From an uncultured Lachnospiraceae bacterium (GTDB taxonomy: Bacteria; Bacillota; Clostridia; Lachnospirales; Lachnospiraceae), in assembly GCA_902781895.1 (NCBI GenBank), contig CACZLA010000002.1, positions 27,369-91,368 on the forward strand: a stretch of DNA of 64,000 nt. Reading direction: 5' to 3'. The translations under genes were made by a program, and so were the position numbers. Below the pieces are notes generated by a model. That model was not told the origin of the DNA, ran no database searches, and saw only the letters and a list, made by a program, of their open reading frames with translations. Positions within the stretch are counted from its first letter, which is position 1; every line of letters begins with the position of its first letter. Positions 44,896 to 55,800 of the stretch are shown one piece after another.

Positions 44896-46611
44896 TTATT
44901 TGTTATTCCCTAAATATTTAAGGCACAGCATAGTAAGATCATCGAACTGAGGAGCTTCTCCTACAAACAAATTGACATCATCTTTTACTGTTTTCAGCAT
45001 ATCTTTAGGATTTCCCTCCGGCAGGCTGTTCAGTGTTTCCAGCATTCTGTCAGTTCCGTATAACTGATTATCAGCATCGGTTGCTTCGGGAACGCCATCG
45101 GTATATACAAAGATACTGTTTCCGGGCTTAAGATACAGTTCTTCGTTTTTATATTTCATACCATTCATACCACCCAGAACAAAGCCGTGTTTATCTTTAA
45201 AAAGCTTATAGCTTCCGTCTTCATTTATTGCAGGAAACTCATGTCCGGCATTTGAGGTGATCAGTTTTCCGGTATCAATGTCCAGAATTCCCAGCCATGC
45301 AGTGACAAACATATTCATCGAATTCTTCCGGCATAGATCATTATTAACATGTTCAAGTATTTCCGATGGATCATTTAAGAGTTTTGAATAGTTCCTTATT
45401 GAGGTCATGGCAGACATCATAACGAGGGATGCCGGAATACCCTTGCCTGAAACATCAGCAATCGTCAGAACCAGATGGTGATCATCAGGGAAGAAGAAGT
45501 CATAAAAATCTCCCCCCACCTCTCTTGCGGGAGTCATAGATGCAAAAAGCATCAGATCATCTCTCTCCGGAAATGTCTTGATAAGATAATCATCCTGAAT
45601 CTTAGCGGCCAGTTCCAGTGAGGATTTTACTCTTTCTTTTTCTGCTGCAAGTCTAATGTTGTCATTTGTATAATTGTCAAGCTCCACAGCAAGGACACTT
45701 ACATCATCAGCCAAAAGTCCAAGCTCATTTTTAGACTTAATGTTGTCCATGGATTCGACAACCTCAGTACTGTCTTTGTTATCCATATATGACTGAAATG
45801 CTTTCTCAATAATTCCCAGCTGTTTTGTAGTTGTTACATGAAGATAAACCAGAACAATGATATCCAGTAATACCAGAATAACTACAATCGATATAATGCC
45901 GATCTCAAATGCTGACTGAATGACAAAGGATATAATATCATCCATATTATAATGGAACACTAAAAAGCAGTTGATATTTCCATTGTCATCAAATACCGGT
46001 TTATAGGAATAAGCCATAGGGGTTAAAAGATTTCCGGTTACTTCATAGGTGAAGGTATCATAGTCTCCTGTAAATAATTTGATTACGGGTTCCCGTTTCA
46101 GAAAATCTCCGTCAAATACCTCTCCGAGAGCCCAGACTTCGTCAGTATCTCTGGAATAGGAAAGAAGAACGCAGCCCATACCTTCATCATCTATCTTTAT
46201 ACAGAAGAAATAGTCATAGTAGGGATCCTCCAGAAATAATGAAAATGTGTCATGATCATATTCGTAGTAATATCTCGCCAGAAGGTTCAGATCTTCTTCA
46301 TTGTGAAGGGTTTTTTCATTAATTTCAGGAACACTCAACTTTTCTTTTTCAGTAAGGGGCTTTTGTGTTTCTTCAGGATGCTCCAACCAGTATTCAGTTA
46401 TTTCAGGATATTTATAAATATCGGAAAGATAATGTTCGATCTCTCTATAATCATTTTTGATGGGCTCTTTTTTGCTGGAAAGAATCAGATATTCCATATT
46501 GCTTATAACATAATGAACACACAAAAGAAGCCCTACAAGAAAAACAAGAGTTATTGCAAGACCGATTTGAAACAGTATTTTCGAGTTGTAAATATTTTGT
46601 TTTTTGTCCAT
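44896..46611 (-). CDS. SpoIIE/RsbU-type PP2C phosphatase, membrane sensor (copy 2)
   Basis: A 571-residue paralogue of the next gene on this strand with the same plan: TM near residues 13-35, an outside sensor domain, TM near 225-255, linker and PP2C domain with MTPAREVGGDFYDFF, TIADVSGKGIPASLVM and FVYTDGVPEATDAD. The phosphatase halves are closely similar, while the sensor domains differ, so the pair seems to be a tandem duplication with diverged inputs to a shared output. It is first in the pair; no strong promoter stands out upstream. Confidence 0.87.
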   Translation of the reverse strand: MDKKQNIYNSKILFQIGLAITLVFLVGLLLCVHYVISNMEYLILSSKKEPIKNDYREIEHYLSDIYKYPEITEYWLEHPEETQKPLTEKEKLSVPEINEKTLHNEEDLNLLARYYYEYDHDTFSLFLEDPYYDYFFCIKIDDEGMGCVLLSYSRDTDEVWALGEVFDGDFLKREPVIKLFTGDYDTFTYEVTGNLLTPMAYSYKPVFDDNGNINCFLVFHYNMDDIISFVIQSAFEIGIISIVVILVLLDIIVLVYLHVTTTKQLGIIEKAFQSYMDNKDSTEVVESMDNIKSKNELGLLADDVSVLAVELDNYTNDNIRLAAEKERVKSSLELAAKIQDDYLIKTFPERDDLMLFASMTPAREVGGDFYDFFFPDDHHLVLTIADVSGKGIPASLVMMSAMTSIRNYSKLLNDPSEILEHVNNDLCRKNSMNMFVTAWLGILDIDTGKLITSNAGHEFPAINEDGSYKLFKDKHGFVLGGMNGMKYKNEELYLKPGNSIFVYTDGVPEATDADNQLYGTDRMLETLNSLPEGNPKDMLKTVKDDVNLFVGEAPQFDDLTMLCLKYLGNNK

Positions 46612-46911
46612 ACGCCTATTTTAAACAATTAGAGAGGTATGTTCAAGAAAAAAGAGTCTGATAGTATAAGTGACAGATGTATTATTTGATGGTATCATTA
46701 TGTCGAAATATATTATCGTAATAAAATCACAAAATCAGTTTGGGATCGGGACCAACCGGAGTAGCGGTGCTGGGTTATGTTGCACCTCTGATCATTCATG
46801 TCTGATAGACATTAGGAATCTGAGGTCTACCGGACAAAGAGAGCAGAAAAAGTCGGGATGGCAGTTCTTTGATATGATACATTGATTTTACAGCGAAATG
46901 AGGTGATCGTT
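46612..46911. other. 300 bp divergent intergenic region, little visible
   Basis: The gap lies between the phosphatase gene and the AraC-type gene, which are divergent. A 71-codon open frame at 46670-46885 has no ribosome binding site and an unconvincing, cysteine/serine-rich product, so I leave it out. GAGGTGA at 46900-46906 is the ribosome binding site of the AraC-type gene. The sequence around 46740-46850 is more GC-rich than its flanks and might be a remnant, but I recognise nothing in it. Confidence 0.4.
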
Positions 46912-47754
46912 TTGAATGGATGGATAGAAGGTTTTCAGGCATCCATTGATTATATTGAGCAAAACCTTACGGAGGAGCTGGACATAGATGATATAGCGAG
47001 GAAGGCAGCACTTTCAACCTTCTATTATCAGCGTATATTCGGTGCTCTTTGCGGAATGACCGTCGGTGAATATATTCGCTCGCGTCGTATGACGGCAGCT
47101 GCACAGGAACTGGCCTGCTCCGATCTTAGGGTGATCGACATCGCCATGAAGTATGGATATGAATCACCCGACAGTTTTGCGAAAGCTTTTCAGCGTTTTC
47201 ATGGAATCACTCCGACACAGGCAAGGGAGTCGGGGGCAGAACTACGATCATTTGCTCCGCTGCATATCAAAATATCATTGGAGGGCGGAAATATGTTAGA
47301 TTATCAAATTGTTGAAAAGGCACCATTTACAGTTGTGGGCATCAAAAGGCGATTTAACTGTGAGACCAGTTATCAGGAGATTCCGAAGTTCTGGGATGAG
47401 TGGACGAAGGACATGAAGGGGCTGAAAGGAATATTCGGCGTATGCTCTGACATGGACGGAAAAAACTTTGACTACTGGATTGCCGATCTCTATATACCTT
47501 GGGAAGAATATCCGCAGGAGTGCAGCACCTATCAGATTCCCGGCGGACTTTGGGCACTGTTTAAGTGTAAAGGTCCTTTGCCTGAAAGTATGCAGAAGGT
47601 CAACACGGAGATCTGGTCCCAGTGGCTTCCCTCTTTGCAGGGCTATACCTTAGCCGGAAATTATTCCCTGGAGGCCTATATGCCGCCTGCCGAAAATCCT
47701 GCCGATACGATCAGCTACATATGTATTCCTCTGAAAAAGACGGAGGAGGTGTAA
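46912..47754 (+). CDS. AraC-family regulator with GyrI-like effector domain
   Basis: About 280 residues. Residues 1-105 form two helix-turn-helix units (IDDIARKAALSTFYYQRIFGALCGMT, here in part, then VIDIAMKYGYESPDSFAKAFQRFHGITP). The C-terminal ~150 residues, from LDYQIVEKAPFTVVGIKRRF, are a GyrI-like/SOUL-type small-molecule binding domain. Such proteins resemble Rob/BltR-type regulators of stress or efflux genes. The frame is open from 46882, but GAGGTGA and a TTG at 46912 give the standard N-terminus NGWIEGFQASIDYIEQNL. The MutS-like gene begins 2 nt after its stop. Confidence 0.85.
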   Translation: MNGWIEGFQASIDYIEQNLTEELDIDDIARKAALSTFYYQRIFGALCGMTVGEYIRSRRMTAAAQELACSDLRVIDIAMKYGYESPDSFAKAFQRFHGITPTQARESGAELRSFAPLHIKISLEGGNMLDYQIVEKAPFTVVGIKRRFNCETSYQEIPKFWDEWTKDMKGLKGIFGVCSDMDGKNFDYWIADLYIPWEEYPQECSTYQIPGGLWALFKCKGPLPESMQKVNTEIWSQWLPSLQGYTLAGNYSLEAYMPPAENPADTISYICIPLKKTEEV

Positions 47755-47756
47755 GA

Positions 47757-49481
47757 GTGGATAAAAGCCATGGATTTAGTCTGATGCATCCGTCCGATAC
47801 TGAAAGCGAATACCGCATGCTTCCGGATCATGTGATGCATGATCTTGGGCTTGATGTATTTTGTGAGAAAATATCAGGTGATGCCAAGGAACGTCGAATG
47901 ATTATAAATGTACTCTCAAAGATTTCGTCTGATCCGTCGGTTGCTCTATATCGTCAGCAGATTTTCAGAGATATACTCCGACTGCCGGAACTGAGAAAGA
48001 CCATGGTGGAGCTGTTTGATAAGATACAGTTCATGAGGGATTTTTCGACCATACATAAAACCTCCGATGAGGAGCAGGGGCTGTGGCATCTTTTTCACCG
48101 TCTTGACGAGCTGGACAGCTATATTAAGATCGTGGAAACCATGAGGAACTGTCTCTCTGACGAGAGGATTGAGTCTGAGGGACTCCTCTCCCTGAGAGAT
48201 TACATTTCCGGGCTTTATGAGGATGCCTGCTTTGAGGCTATGAAGAAGGATATTACCGAACTTAAAATGAACGCATCTGACGTTAAGAGCGTCACCCTGG
48301 GAATAAATGTTAATGAGCGATTTGAAGCGGTCAGTATAGGTCTGGTTTCTGTAAATAAAAAGTCCTTTAAGAAATCCGGCATAGTCAGTAATTTTGCTGA
48401 TGCGATAGCGTCAAAGGACAGAATAAATGAAGCTGCTGACTGGGATGGGGATATGCACTATCAGGTTATAGAGAAGGAAGAGAAAAACAGCGCTATCGAT
48501 TCTATGATCAAAAACGGAAGCTTTCTGAATGCAATCTCATCTATATCCTCTGACACAGGATCTTCCTCTACAGTCGTAAATGCTGCGGCAGATGGTGCGA
48601 CTTCGAATGCTACATTTTATCTGGATAACGTGGTGAACAAAATGCTTGGTACGCTGGTGAAGAAGCTGAGAGATACACTTACCAGGTATGCAAATGTTGC
48701 CATAGTGAACATATCCGATCTGGTTCCGGAATTTATATACTATATAAGATGCGCTGAGTTTATCAGCAGTCTTATGGATAAAGGCTGTATTTTTTGTGAG
48801 GCACAGCCACAGATCGGGGGCGATATTTCCATGGATGCCAGAGGCTTCTATAACCTGAAGCTGGGAGTGATGATGGAAAATATCGACGAAATCGTGACCA
48901 ATGATCTTTTCTTTGATGAAAAGCACTGCGTCTATATTCTTACCGGGGCTAATCGCGGGGGAAAGACAACCATTACGCAGGCTGTGGGTCAGCTCTTTGT
49001 TCTGGCACAGGGTGGTCTTTTTGTTCCTGGAGAGAGCTTTCGATATGTTCCATGTGACTGTATCTATACCCATTTTCCGGCAGACGAGGATAAGACAATG
49101 GATCTGGGAAGACTGGGAGAGGAGTGCGTACGCTTCAGGGAAATGTTTTCTCAGGCCACAGACAGAAGTCTTATGCTTCTTAATGAAACCTTCTCTACTA
49201 CATCCTTTGAGGAGGGCTATTATATCGCAAAAGACTCCGTTAAAGCACTTCTTTCCAAGGGTGTTAGGACTGTTTACAATACCCATATGCATAAGCTTGG
49301 TGAAGTTGCTGAAGAACTATCCCTTGAGGGAAACGGTGCAGGAGCGGCATCTCTGGTCATGAGAACCGATGAGGGAAAGAGGTCCTTTAAGGTTGCTCTG
49401 GCGAAGCCGGAGGGCTCGTCATATGCAAAGGATATTGCCGAAAAATATGGGGTGACATATGATATGCTCGTTGGATTATAA
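47757..49481 (+). CDS. MutS-family ATPase lacking the mismatch-recognition domain
   Basis: 574 residues. The C-terminal ATPase (from about residue 395) has Walker A TGANRGGKTT, and a Walker B-like LMLLNETFSTTS where the usual aspartate is asparagine, followed by the signature YIAKDSVKALLSKG and a YNTHMHKL switch histidine. The N-terminal half is helical lever/clamp-like. There is no domain I with the Phe-x-Glu mismatch reader, so it is not canonical MutS. The start is GTG, after GGAGGAGG. It appears to be in an operon with the AraC-type gene. Function is unknown. Confidence 0.8.
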   Translation: MDKSHGFSLMHPSDTESEYRMLPDHVMHDLGLDVFCEKISGDAKERRMIINVLSKISSDPSVALYRQQIFRDILRLPELRKTMVELFDKIQFMRDFSTIHKTSDEEQGLWHLFHRLDELDSYIKIVETMRNCLSDERIESEGLLSLRDYISGLYEDACFEAMKKDITELKMNASDVKSVTLGINVNERFEAVSIGLVSVNKKSFKKSGIVSNFADAIASKDRINEAADWDGDMHYQVIEKEEKNSAIDSMIKNGSFLNAISSISSDTGSSSTVVNAAADGATSNATFYLDNVVNKMLGTLVKKLRDTLTRYANVAIVNISDLVPEFIYYIRCAEFISSLMDKGCIFCEAQPQIGGDISMDARGFYNLKLGVMMENIDEIVTNDLFFDEKHCVYILTGANRGGKTTITQAVGQLFVLAQGGLFVPGESFRYVPCDCIYTHFPADEDKTMDLGRLGEECVRFREMFSQATDRSLMLLNETFSTTSFEEGYYIAKDSVKALLSKGVRTVYNTHMHKLGEVAEELSLEGNGAGAASLVMRTDEGKRSFKVALAKPEGSSYAKDIAEKYGVTYDMLVGL

Positions 49482-49523
49482 AGAAGTTTATTATCGCCGT
49501 GATTTCAAAGCAGATATTTTAAT

Positions 49524-49556
49524 AAAACTTCCTATCTTTGTATAGGGAGTTTTTTT
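49524..49556 (+). terminator. Rho-independent terminator after the MutS-like gene
   Basis: AAAACTTCCTAT and ATAGGGAGTTTT pair with one mismatch around a CTTTGT loop, followed by a run of seven T. Confidence 0.8.
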
Positions 49557-49584
49557 GTGTGTTCTGTTCATAAAAGGCCGAATG

Positions 49585-49593
49585 TGGTATAGT
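49585..49593 (+). promoter_or_regulatory. Extended -10 promoter candidate for the signalling operon
   Basis: TGGTATAGT matches an extended -10 element. No good -35 box is present (TGTTCA at 49565-49570). It lies 52 nt before the Hpt gene and just after a terminator, where a promoter is expected. Confidence 0.45.
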
Positions 49594-49645
49594 AGTATTA
49601 TGTTTATGCAGTTTTGGCATAGTAGCTTAAAAAAGGGGGAGTATT

Positions 49646-50020
49646 ATGACAATTCAGGAATTATACAATATTATTGATGGGGACTATGACCAGGCTATCC
49701 GTGTACTTAGGATGGATAAGCTGGTGGATAAACATATAAGAAGGTTTACGTCGAATGGAATTATGGACAGACTGCTTGCGGCCGGCAAAAGTATGGATCC
49801 GACGGCTCTTTTTGAGGCGTCTCATGCCATGAAGGGTGTATGTGCAAATCTGGGACTGGTTAAGCTTTCGAATGGGGCTTCGGAGATTACCGAAGAGTTT
49901 CGTCCGGGAACGGAGAGACAGCTTTCTGATGATGAGGTTAAAGAGAGAATAGAAAATATTCGGGAGTTGCATATTCAGACGGTAGAGGGTATAAAGCAAT
50001 ATGTGCAATCATGTGAATGA
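49646..50020 (+). CDS. Hpt-domain histidine phosphotransfer protein
   Basis: A 124-residue all-helical protein. H60 lies in [15 protein letters not shown], the Hpt phosphorylation motif HxxKG. It should carry phosphate between a receiver domain and another receiver. It has no other domains. It is the first gene of the operon that includes two hybrid-type sensors, and its end overlaps the permease-kinase start by 20 nt. A strong AAGGGGGAG ribosome binding site precedes the ATG. Its likely partners are the receivers of genes 50001 and 56279. Confidence 0.88.
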   Translation: MTIQELYNIIDGDYDQAIRVLRMDKLVDKHIRRFTSNGIMDRLLAAGKSMDPTALFEASHAMKGVCANLGLVKLSNGASEITEEFRPGTERQLSDDEVKERIENIRELHIQTVEGIKQYVQSCE

Positions 50021-52862
50021 TCAGAGGAAATATCTGGGAGTTTTCGGTGCCTGGGCACTTGCATTCGGATGCAGCGTGGGCTGGGGATCTTTTGTTATGC
50101 CGGGAACTACATTTCTCCCAATCGCAGGACCGGTAGGTACTGCGATCGGTCTAAGTCTTGGCGGGTTGGTAATGCTTCTTCTCGCCGTAAATTATCATTA
50201 TCTTATGAATCGTTATCCTGATGGTGGTGGAGCCTATACCTATACTAAGAAGGCTTTCGGCTATGATCATGGATTCCTCAGTGCGTGGTTCCTCATACTC
50301 ACATATATAGCAATCATATGGGCAAATGCGACCGCTCTTCCGCTTATAGCAAGAACTCTTCTGGGTGAAACCTTCCGGTTTGGTTATCTGTACGAGATAG
50401 CCGGTTATCCTATATATCTCGGAGAGTTTCTGCTTGCCATTGGTGCTTTGGTTCTTGCTGCGTTAGTCTGCCTGTTCAGAAGACCGGCTGCATGGACGCA
50501 GATAGTTATGGCGGTTCTGCTATTTATGGGAGTGGTAATTTGTTTTGTTGCTGCTTCTGGAAAGTCTACAGTAAATGGATATACACCGGCCTATGCCCCG
50601 GGAAAAGGAGCTGTGAGTGGAGTGTTTACTATTTTCGCTCTTGCACCATGGGCATTTGTCGGATTCGAATCGATATCTCATTCAGCTGCAGAAGCAAGGT
50701 TCTCGTTAAAGAAATCTTTCCGAATCCTTGCGGTTGCAGTAATAACAGCAACTATCGCATATGTGCTTCTATCGTTGCTAGCTGTGAAGGCTCTGCCGGA
50801 GGGCTGCAGCTCATGGACAGACTATATATCAAATCTGGGGGAATACTCGGGTGTTGCTTCTCAGCCGACATTCCATGCGGCTGATGCACTATTGGGTGAT
50901 ACCGGAAGTCTGCTTCTGGGTGTTGCAGCATTGGGAGGAATATTTACCGGACTGATCGGTAATTACATCGCCCTCAGCCGACTTATTGCGTCTCTTTCAG
51001 AAGACGAGCTTTTTCCGGAGTGGCTGGGAAAGAAAAGGGGCTTCGTTCCGCGAAATGCAATCCTGTGTATACTTGCAATATCTGCAGTCTTTCCGTTTTT
51101 GGGACGTACTGCTATCAGTTGGATAGTGGATGTTACAACAGTAGGTGCGACTATAGCTTACGCGCTTGCATCAGCGTCTGCGTTGAGAACTGCGCGAAGC
51201 GAAAATAATAAAAAGTATGAAATATTCGGGCTGCTCGGACTTATAGTTTCGGTGCTTTTTGCTGTGGAATTTCTTATCCCGAATATCATCTCAATCAGTA
51301 CGCTTTCAACGCAGTCTTATCTGATTCTTTCGATATGGAGCATATGCGGACTTTTGTATTTTCGAGTATATCTTCACAAGGATCATGAGAGACGTCTGGG
51401 AAAGTCCGTCGTGGCATGGGTGGTACTGTTGGGACTGATCATATTTACTTCAACTGTGTGGATGCACCAGACTATTAACAAGGTGTTGGAAAAGTATCAA
51501 AACGATTTTGACAAGATCCATCGATCTATGCATACTGTCAGCTTGATCCAGATGGGACTTATAGTTTTATCGCTTATTATTCTTTTGAATATATATAGAG
51601 TTATGCAGATCAGAGAAAGAAAAATTGAGATTGAAAAGGCTCGCGCCGAGGAAACAAGCCGGGCAAAATCCAGCTTTCTTTCCAATATGAGTCACGAGAT
51701 CAGAACTCCGATGAATGCCATAATCGGTCTTCAAAGCATCGCGCTTCGGGATCCGGAACTGACACCGGGGACCAGAGATAATCTGGAAAAAATAGGAGCC
51801 AGTGCAGATCATCTGCTGGGACTTATCAATGATATACTGGATATGAGTCGAATTGAATCCGGAAGAGTGGCTCTGAAAAACGAAGAGTTTTCTTTCAAGG
51901 AATTTCTGGATCAGATAAATGTCATTATAAGCGGTCAGTGTCAGGACAAGAAGCTGCACTATAAATGCGATGTTGTAGGAGAGGTAAAGGATTATTACGT
52001 AGGAGATGATCTGAAGCTGAAGCAAATAATGATAAATATTCTCGGAAACTCTGTGAAGTTTACAGAGTCTCCCGGAGATGTGACATTTACAGTGGAACAG
52101 CTAAGTGAAGAAGATGGAATATGCAGGATGAGATTTATCGTACAGGATACGGGAATCGGTATGGATCCTGAATATATTCCGAAGATATTTGAAACCTTCT
52201 CACAGGAGGATGTCAGCAATACGAATCAATACGGCGGAAGTGGTCTGGGAATGGCTATTACAAAAAATCTTGTGGATATGATGGATGGTGAAATCCTTGT
52301 AGAGAGCGAGAAGGGAGCCGGTTCCGCATTTACGGTAATTGTTCCTCTGGAGATAAAGAAGGAAGCAGAACTAAGTGAGGATATTGATAATATAACTGAT
52401 GAGACACCTGCACATGCAGAGGAGGCTCTAAGTGAAGAAGAAATATCGCAGACTCTCTCAGGAAAGAGAGTTCTTATGGCAGAGGATGTGGATCAGAATG
52501 CAGAGATACTTGCCGATCTTCTGGAGCTGGAGGATATACACTGCGCCTGGGCTAAAAATGGCGAGGATGCAGAGATGATGTTCTCGAAGAGTGAACCGGG
52601 ATTCTACAGTGCGATACTGATGGATGTACGAATGCCGGTGATGGATGGTCTTGAAGCGACTCGTGCAATACGAGCCCTGGATCGTCCGGACGCTAAGACG
52701 ATACCGATCATAGCAATGACAGCAAATGTGTTTGATGAGGATGTGGAGCGGTCGTTTGAGGCCGGGATGGATGCACATTTATCAAAACCGGTTGAACCGG
52801 ATAAACTATATGAGACTATGGCTCGCCTGATTATGGAGCAATCATCAGAGGAGGTGGACTAG
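50001..52862 (+). CDS. APC-family amino-acid permease fused to histidine kinase and receiver
   Basis: A 953-residue fusion. Residues ~8-450 are an APC permease with about 12 TM helices; [16 protein letters not shown] is the broken TM1 substrate site and [16 protein letters not shown] lies after TM2. Two further TMs (~470-490 and 515-537) lead into HisKA with [15 protein letters not shown] (H565), HATPase with [11 protein letters not shown] (~678), DTGIGM (~716) and GGSGLGMAI, then a receiver (~822-945) with D875 in ILMDVRMP. This suggests a transporter-like sensor (transceptor). All kinase motifs are intact. The GTG at 50013 is another possible start. Confidence 0.9.
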   Translation: MCNHVNDQRKYLGVFGAWALAFGCSVGWGSFVMPGTTFLPIAGPVGTAIGLSLGGLVMLLLAVNYHYLMNRYPDGGGAYTYTKKAFGYDHGFLSAWFLILTYIAIIWANATALPLIARTLLGETFRFGYLYEIAGYPIYLGEFLLAIGALVLAALVCLFRRPAAWTQIVMAVLLFMGVVICFVAASGKSTVNGYTPAYAPGKGAVSGVFTIFALAPWAFVGFESISHSAAEARFSLKKSFRILAVAVITATIAYVLLSLLAVKALPEGCSSWTDYISNLGEYSGVASQPTFHAADALLGDTGSLLLGVAALGGIFTGLIGNYIALSRLIASLSEDELFPEWLGKKRGFVPRNAILCILAISAVFPFLGRTAISWIVDVTTVGATIAYALASASALRTARSENNKKYEIFGLLGLIVSVLFAVEFLIPNIISISTLSTQSYLILSIWSICGLLYFRVYLHKDHERRLGKSVVAWVVLLGLIIFTSTVWMHQTINKVLEKYQNDFDKIHRSMHTVSLIQMGLIVLSLIILLNIYRVMQIRERKIEIEKARAEETSRAKSSFLSNMSHEIRTPMNAIIGLQSIALRDPELTPGTRDNLEKIGASADHLLGLINDILDMSRIESGRVALKNEEFSFKEFLDQINVIISGQCQDKKLHYKCDVVGEVKDYYVGDDLKLKQIMINILGNSVKFTESPGDVTFTVEQLSEEDGICRMRFIVQDTGIGMDPEYIPKIFETFSQEDVSNTNQYGGSGLGMAITKNLVDMMDGEILVESEKGAGSAFTVIVPLEIKKEAELSEDIDNITDETPAHAEEALSEEEISQTLSGKRVLMAEDVDQNAEILADLLELEDIHCAWAKNGEDAEMMFSKSEPGFYSAILMDVRMPVMDGLEATRAIRALDRPDAKTIPIIAMTANVFDEDVERSFEAGMDAHLSKPVEPDKLYETMARLIMEQSSEEVD

Positions 52863-52863
52863 A

Positions 52864-55800
52864 GTGCAAAAACATAAAATAACAAACCGGATAATAGTAT
52901 CCCTGATGCTTATAATTATGGCACTTAATTCTTTTGCTGTGCTCCCTGCTAAAGCAGAGGAAAAGGATCATAAGAAGGTGCGGGTTGGCTGGTATGATTC
53001 ATCCTTCTGTTATTATGACAGCTTTGGAAGAAGATGTGGTATCGACTACGAATATCAGCAGAAAATATCTGCATATACCGGCTGGGAATTCGAGTATGTG
53101 GAGGACAGCTGGCCAAACCTTTTTGAAAAACTTAAGAATGGTGAAATAGATCTTCTTAGTGACGTTTCTTATAAAAAGGAGAGAGAAGAGTTTTTGTTGT
53201 ACCCTGATCTTCCGATGGGTACAGAGTCGTATTATATCTATGTTGGAATGGACAACAGAGAAATAACTGCAGATAATCTGCAATCACTAAACGGAAAACG
53301 TATTGGTGTTAATAAAGGAAGTATTCAGGCAACATTTCTGGAGGAGTGGACAGAGAAGAACGGTATTAAGCTGGATATAGTTCCGCTGGTTGTTGAAGAA
53401 GATGAGTCCATGAATATGGTTGCCCGTGGAGAAATAGACGGATATGCTGCTATCTTTTCTTTTGATTCTGAGGAAAAGGTGGTTCCGATATACAGGATCG
53501 GTGGATCGGACTATTACTATGCAGTTAATAAGGATCGACCGGATCTTTTGGCTGATCTGAACATGGCTCTTGCTGAAATACAGGATGAGGATCCGTTCTT
53601 TAATCAGAAAATATCTGAAGACCGTTTGTATAGTGAAAGAACAAATGCACTTCTGACGCCTGCGCTGGAGGATTGGATCAAGGAACACGGTGCTATTCGT
53701 ATCGGATACAGAGATAATTACCTGCCATTCTGTGATAAGGATGACAAGACAGGTGAACTGACGGGAGCTCTGAAGGATTATCTCGCTCATGCAGAGAACA
53801 ACCTCAGTAATGCGGGTATCAGCTTTGAAACTATTCCGTATGGATCGACCCAGGAGGCATTGGATGCGCTGAATGCAGGAGAGGTAGATGCGATTTTTCC
53901 TGTTTATTTAAATACATATGATGCTGATCAAAAAGGTATAAGACTTACTGACGCAGCTATGAAGACGGAAATGAATGCAATAATTCGGACGTCGGATAGC
54001 AGAACTCTGTCAAAGGACAGTGAGATTACCTTTGCTACCAATGAAGGTATGATGAACATAGAAACTTTTATAATGGACGAGTACCCGAAAACTCAGAGGA
54101 AACCTTATAAGGGACTGGAAGCATGTTACAAAGCGGTGTCTGATGGAAAAGCTGACTGTGTTCTTGTAAGTAATTACAGGATTCCTTTTGCAGAGGAAAC
54201 CCTAAAGAAGTACAAGCTTTATTCTGTTCCGACAGGAGAATCGATGCCATTTTCCTTTGCAGTTAATAAGTGGGATACAGAAGTATATTTCATTCTTAAT
54301 AAAACGGTAATAACAACTAAAAGTGCAGATATGGATTCTGCGCTTGCCTCCTATATGAAGAGTGATAATAAGGTTTCCTTTAAACAGTTTCTGGATGATA
54401 ACTGGCCGATAGTTTTAGCAATCATTATTGTGGTTTTTGCTATAGTTGTATTCCTGCTTTCACAGAAGATGAGAGCGGAGAGAACTGCCGCAAGACAGAG
54501 AAGGCTTTTGGCTGAGGTTGCAGAGATTGCAGATCTTAAACAGACGATTACAGCGCTTCTCGATAACATGCCGGGTATGAATTTCACCAAGGACGCTGAG
54601 ACAGGACAGTATCTCGCTTGTAATCAGGCCTTTGCGGAGTTTGCGCATAAGAAGGATCCATCAGAGGTGGTGGGACATACACCTGAGGAACTATTTGATG
54701 CTGAAACGGCAAAACGTTTCGTCGAGGATGATAAGATTGCGATTTCTATGGATGAGCCATATATCTTCTTTGAGGATATGGCGGATAAGGATGGCATTCA
54801 GAAACAGATAAAAACGACAAAGCAGAAATATACTGATAACAATGGTCGTCTCTGTGTTCTGGGTATGTACCAGGATGTCACAGACTCATTCCGTATATTC
54901 AGAGATGATGCAAGAACAAAGCAGTCTTATGAAAAAGCTCGAAGCTCTGGTGTTATTTTTACTCATATAGCACAGACCCTGGCTCAGGGATATATTGATC
55001 TGTATTATATAGACCTTAATACAGAAGAATTTGTGGAGTTTCGTACAGATGCCGAGAGTGGAAGTCTTGTTGAGGCGCGTCGTGGCTGGCATTTCTTTGA
55101 ACTATGTCTGGATGAAATAGAGGATCATATCTATCCTGAAGATCGAGATATGGTAAAGGCGGCAATGGATAGAAAGACTCTCGTATCAGAATTGGATCAG
55201 AACGGCACATTTATGATGTCTTACCGTGTTATAGGTAAAAATGGCCCGACTTATGCAAGCATGAATATAACAAGGATGCATGATGACCGATATATCATCC
55301 TGGGTATAACGGATGTTGATGAGCAGATGAAGGAGCATAATGCAGCACAGAAGGCTCTGGAGGAACAGGTTGCATACAACAGGATCAGTGCACTTGCCGG
55401 TGATTTCTTCTGCGTCTATGTCGTTATTCCGGAGACGGGTCAATATCGCGAGTTTAGTGCAACAGCCGGCTTCAATACATTTGACCTTCCTGAAGAGGGA
55501 GAGGACTTCTTTGCTGATTACAGAGTACAGGCCCTTACAATGGTATATCAGGAGGATCAGAGCCGATTCCTTTCAATGCTCACCAGGGAAAATGTTCTGG
55601 CTGAGGTTGAACAGAGTGGCATATTCACTCTCAGCTATCGTTTAATGACGGATGGGGAGCCACGCTATGTTCAGCTAAAAGCTGCCATGGTAGATGAAAA
55701 AGAAGGTCGCCGTCTGGTAGTAGGTGTTAATGATATCGATTCACAGGTTCGTCAGGAAGAGGAATATAGCCGACGTCTTGCTCAGGCGAGAATAGAAGCA

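Noticed and set aside
46670-46885. A 71-codon open frame before the AraC-type gene
   Set aside because: No ribosome binding site, no similarity recognised, and it sits where the regulator's leader and promoter are expected.
48537-49292. A 251-codon open frame antisense to the MutS-like gene
   Set aside because: Its composition (many C, H, I) is typical of a shadow frame, and the sense frame has intact ATPase motifs.
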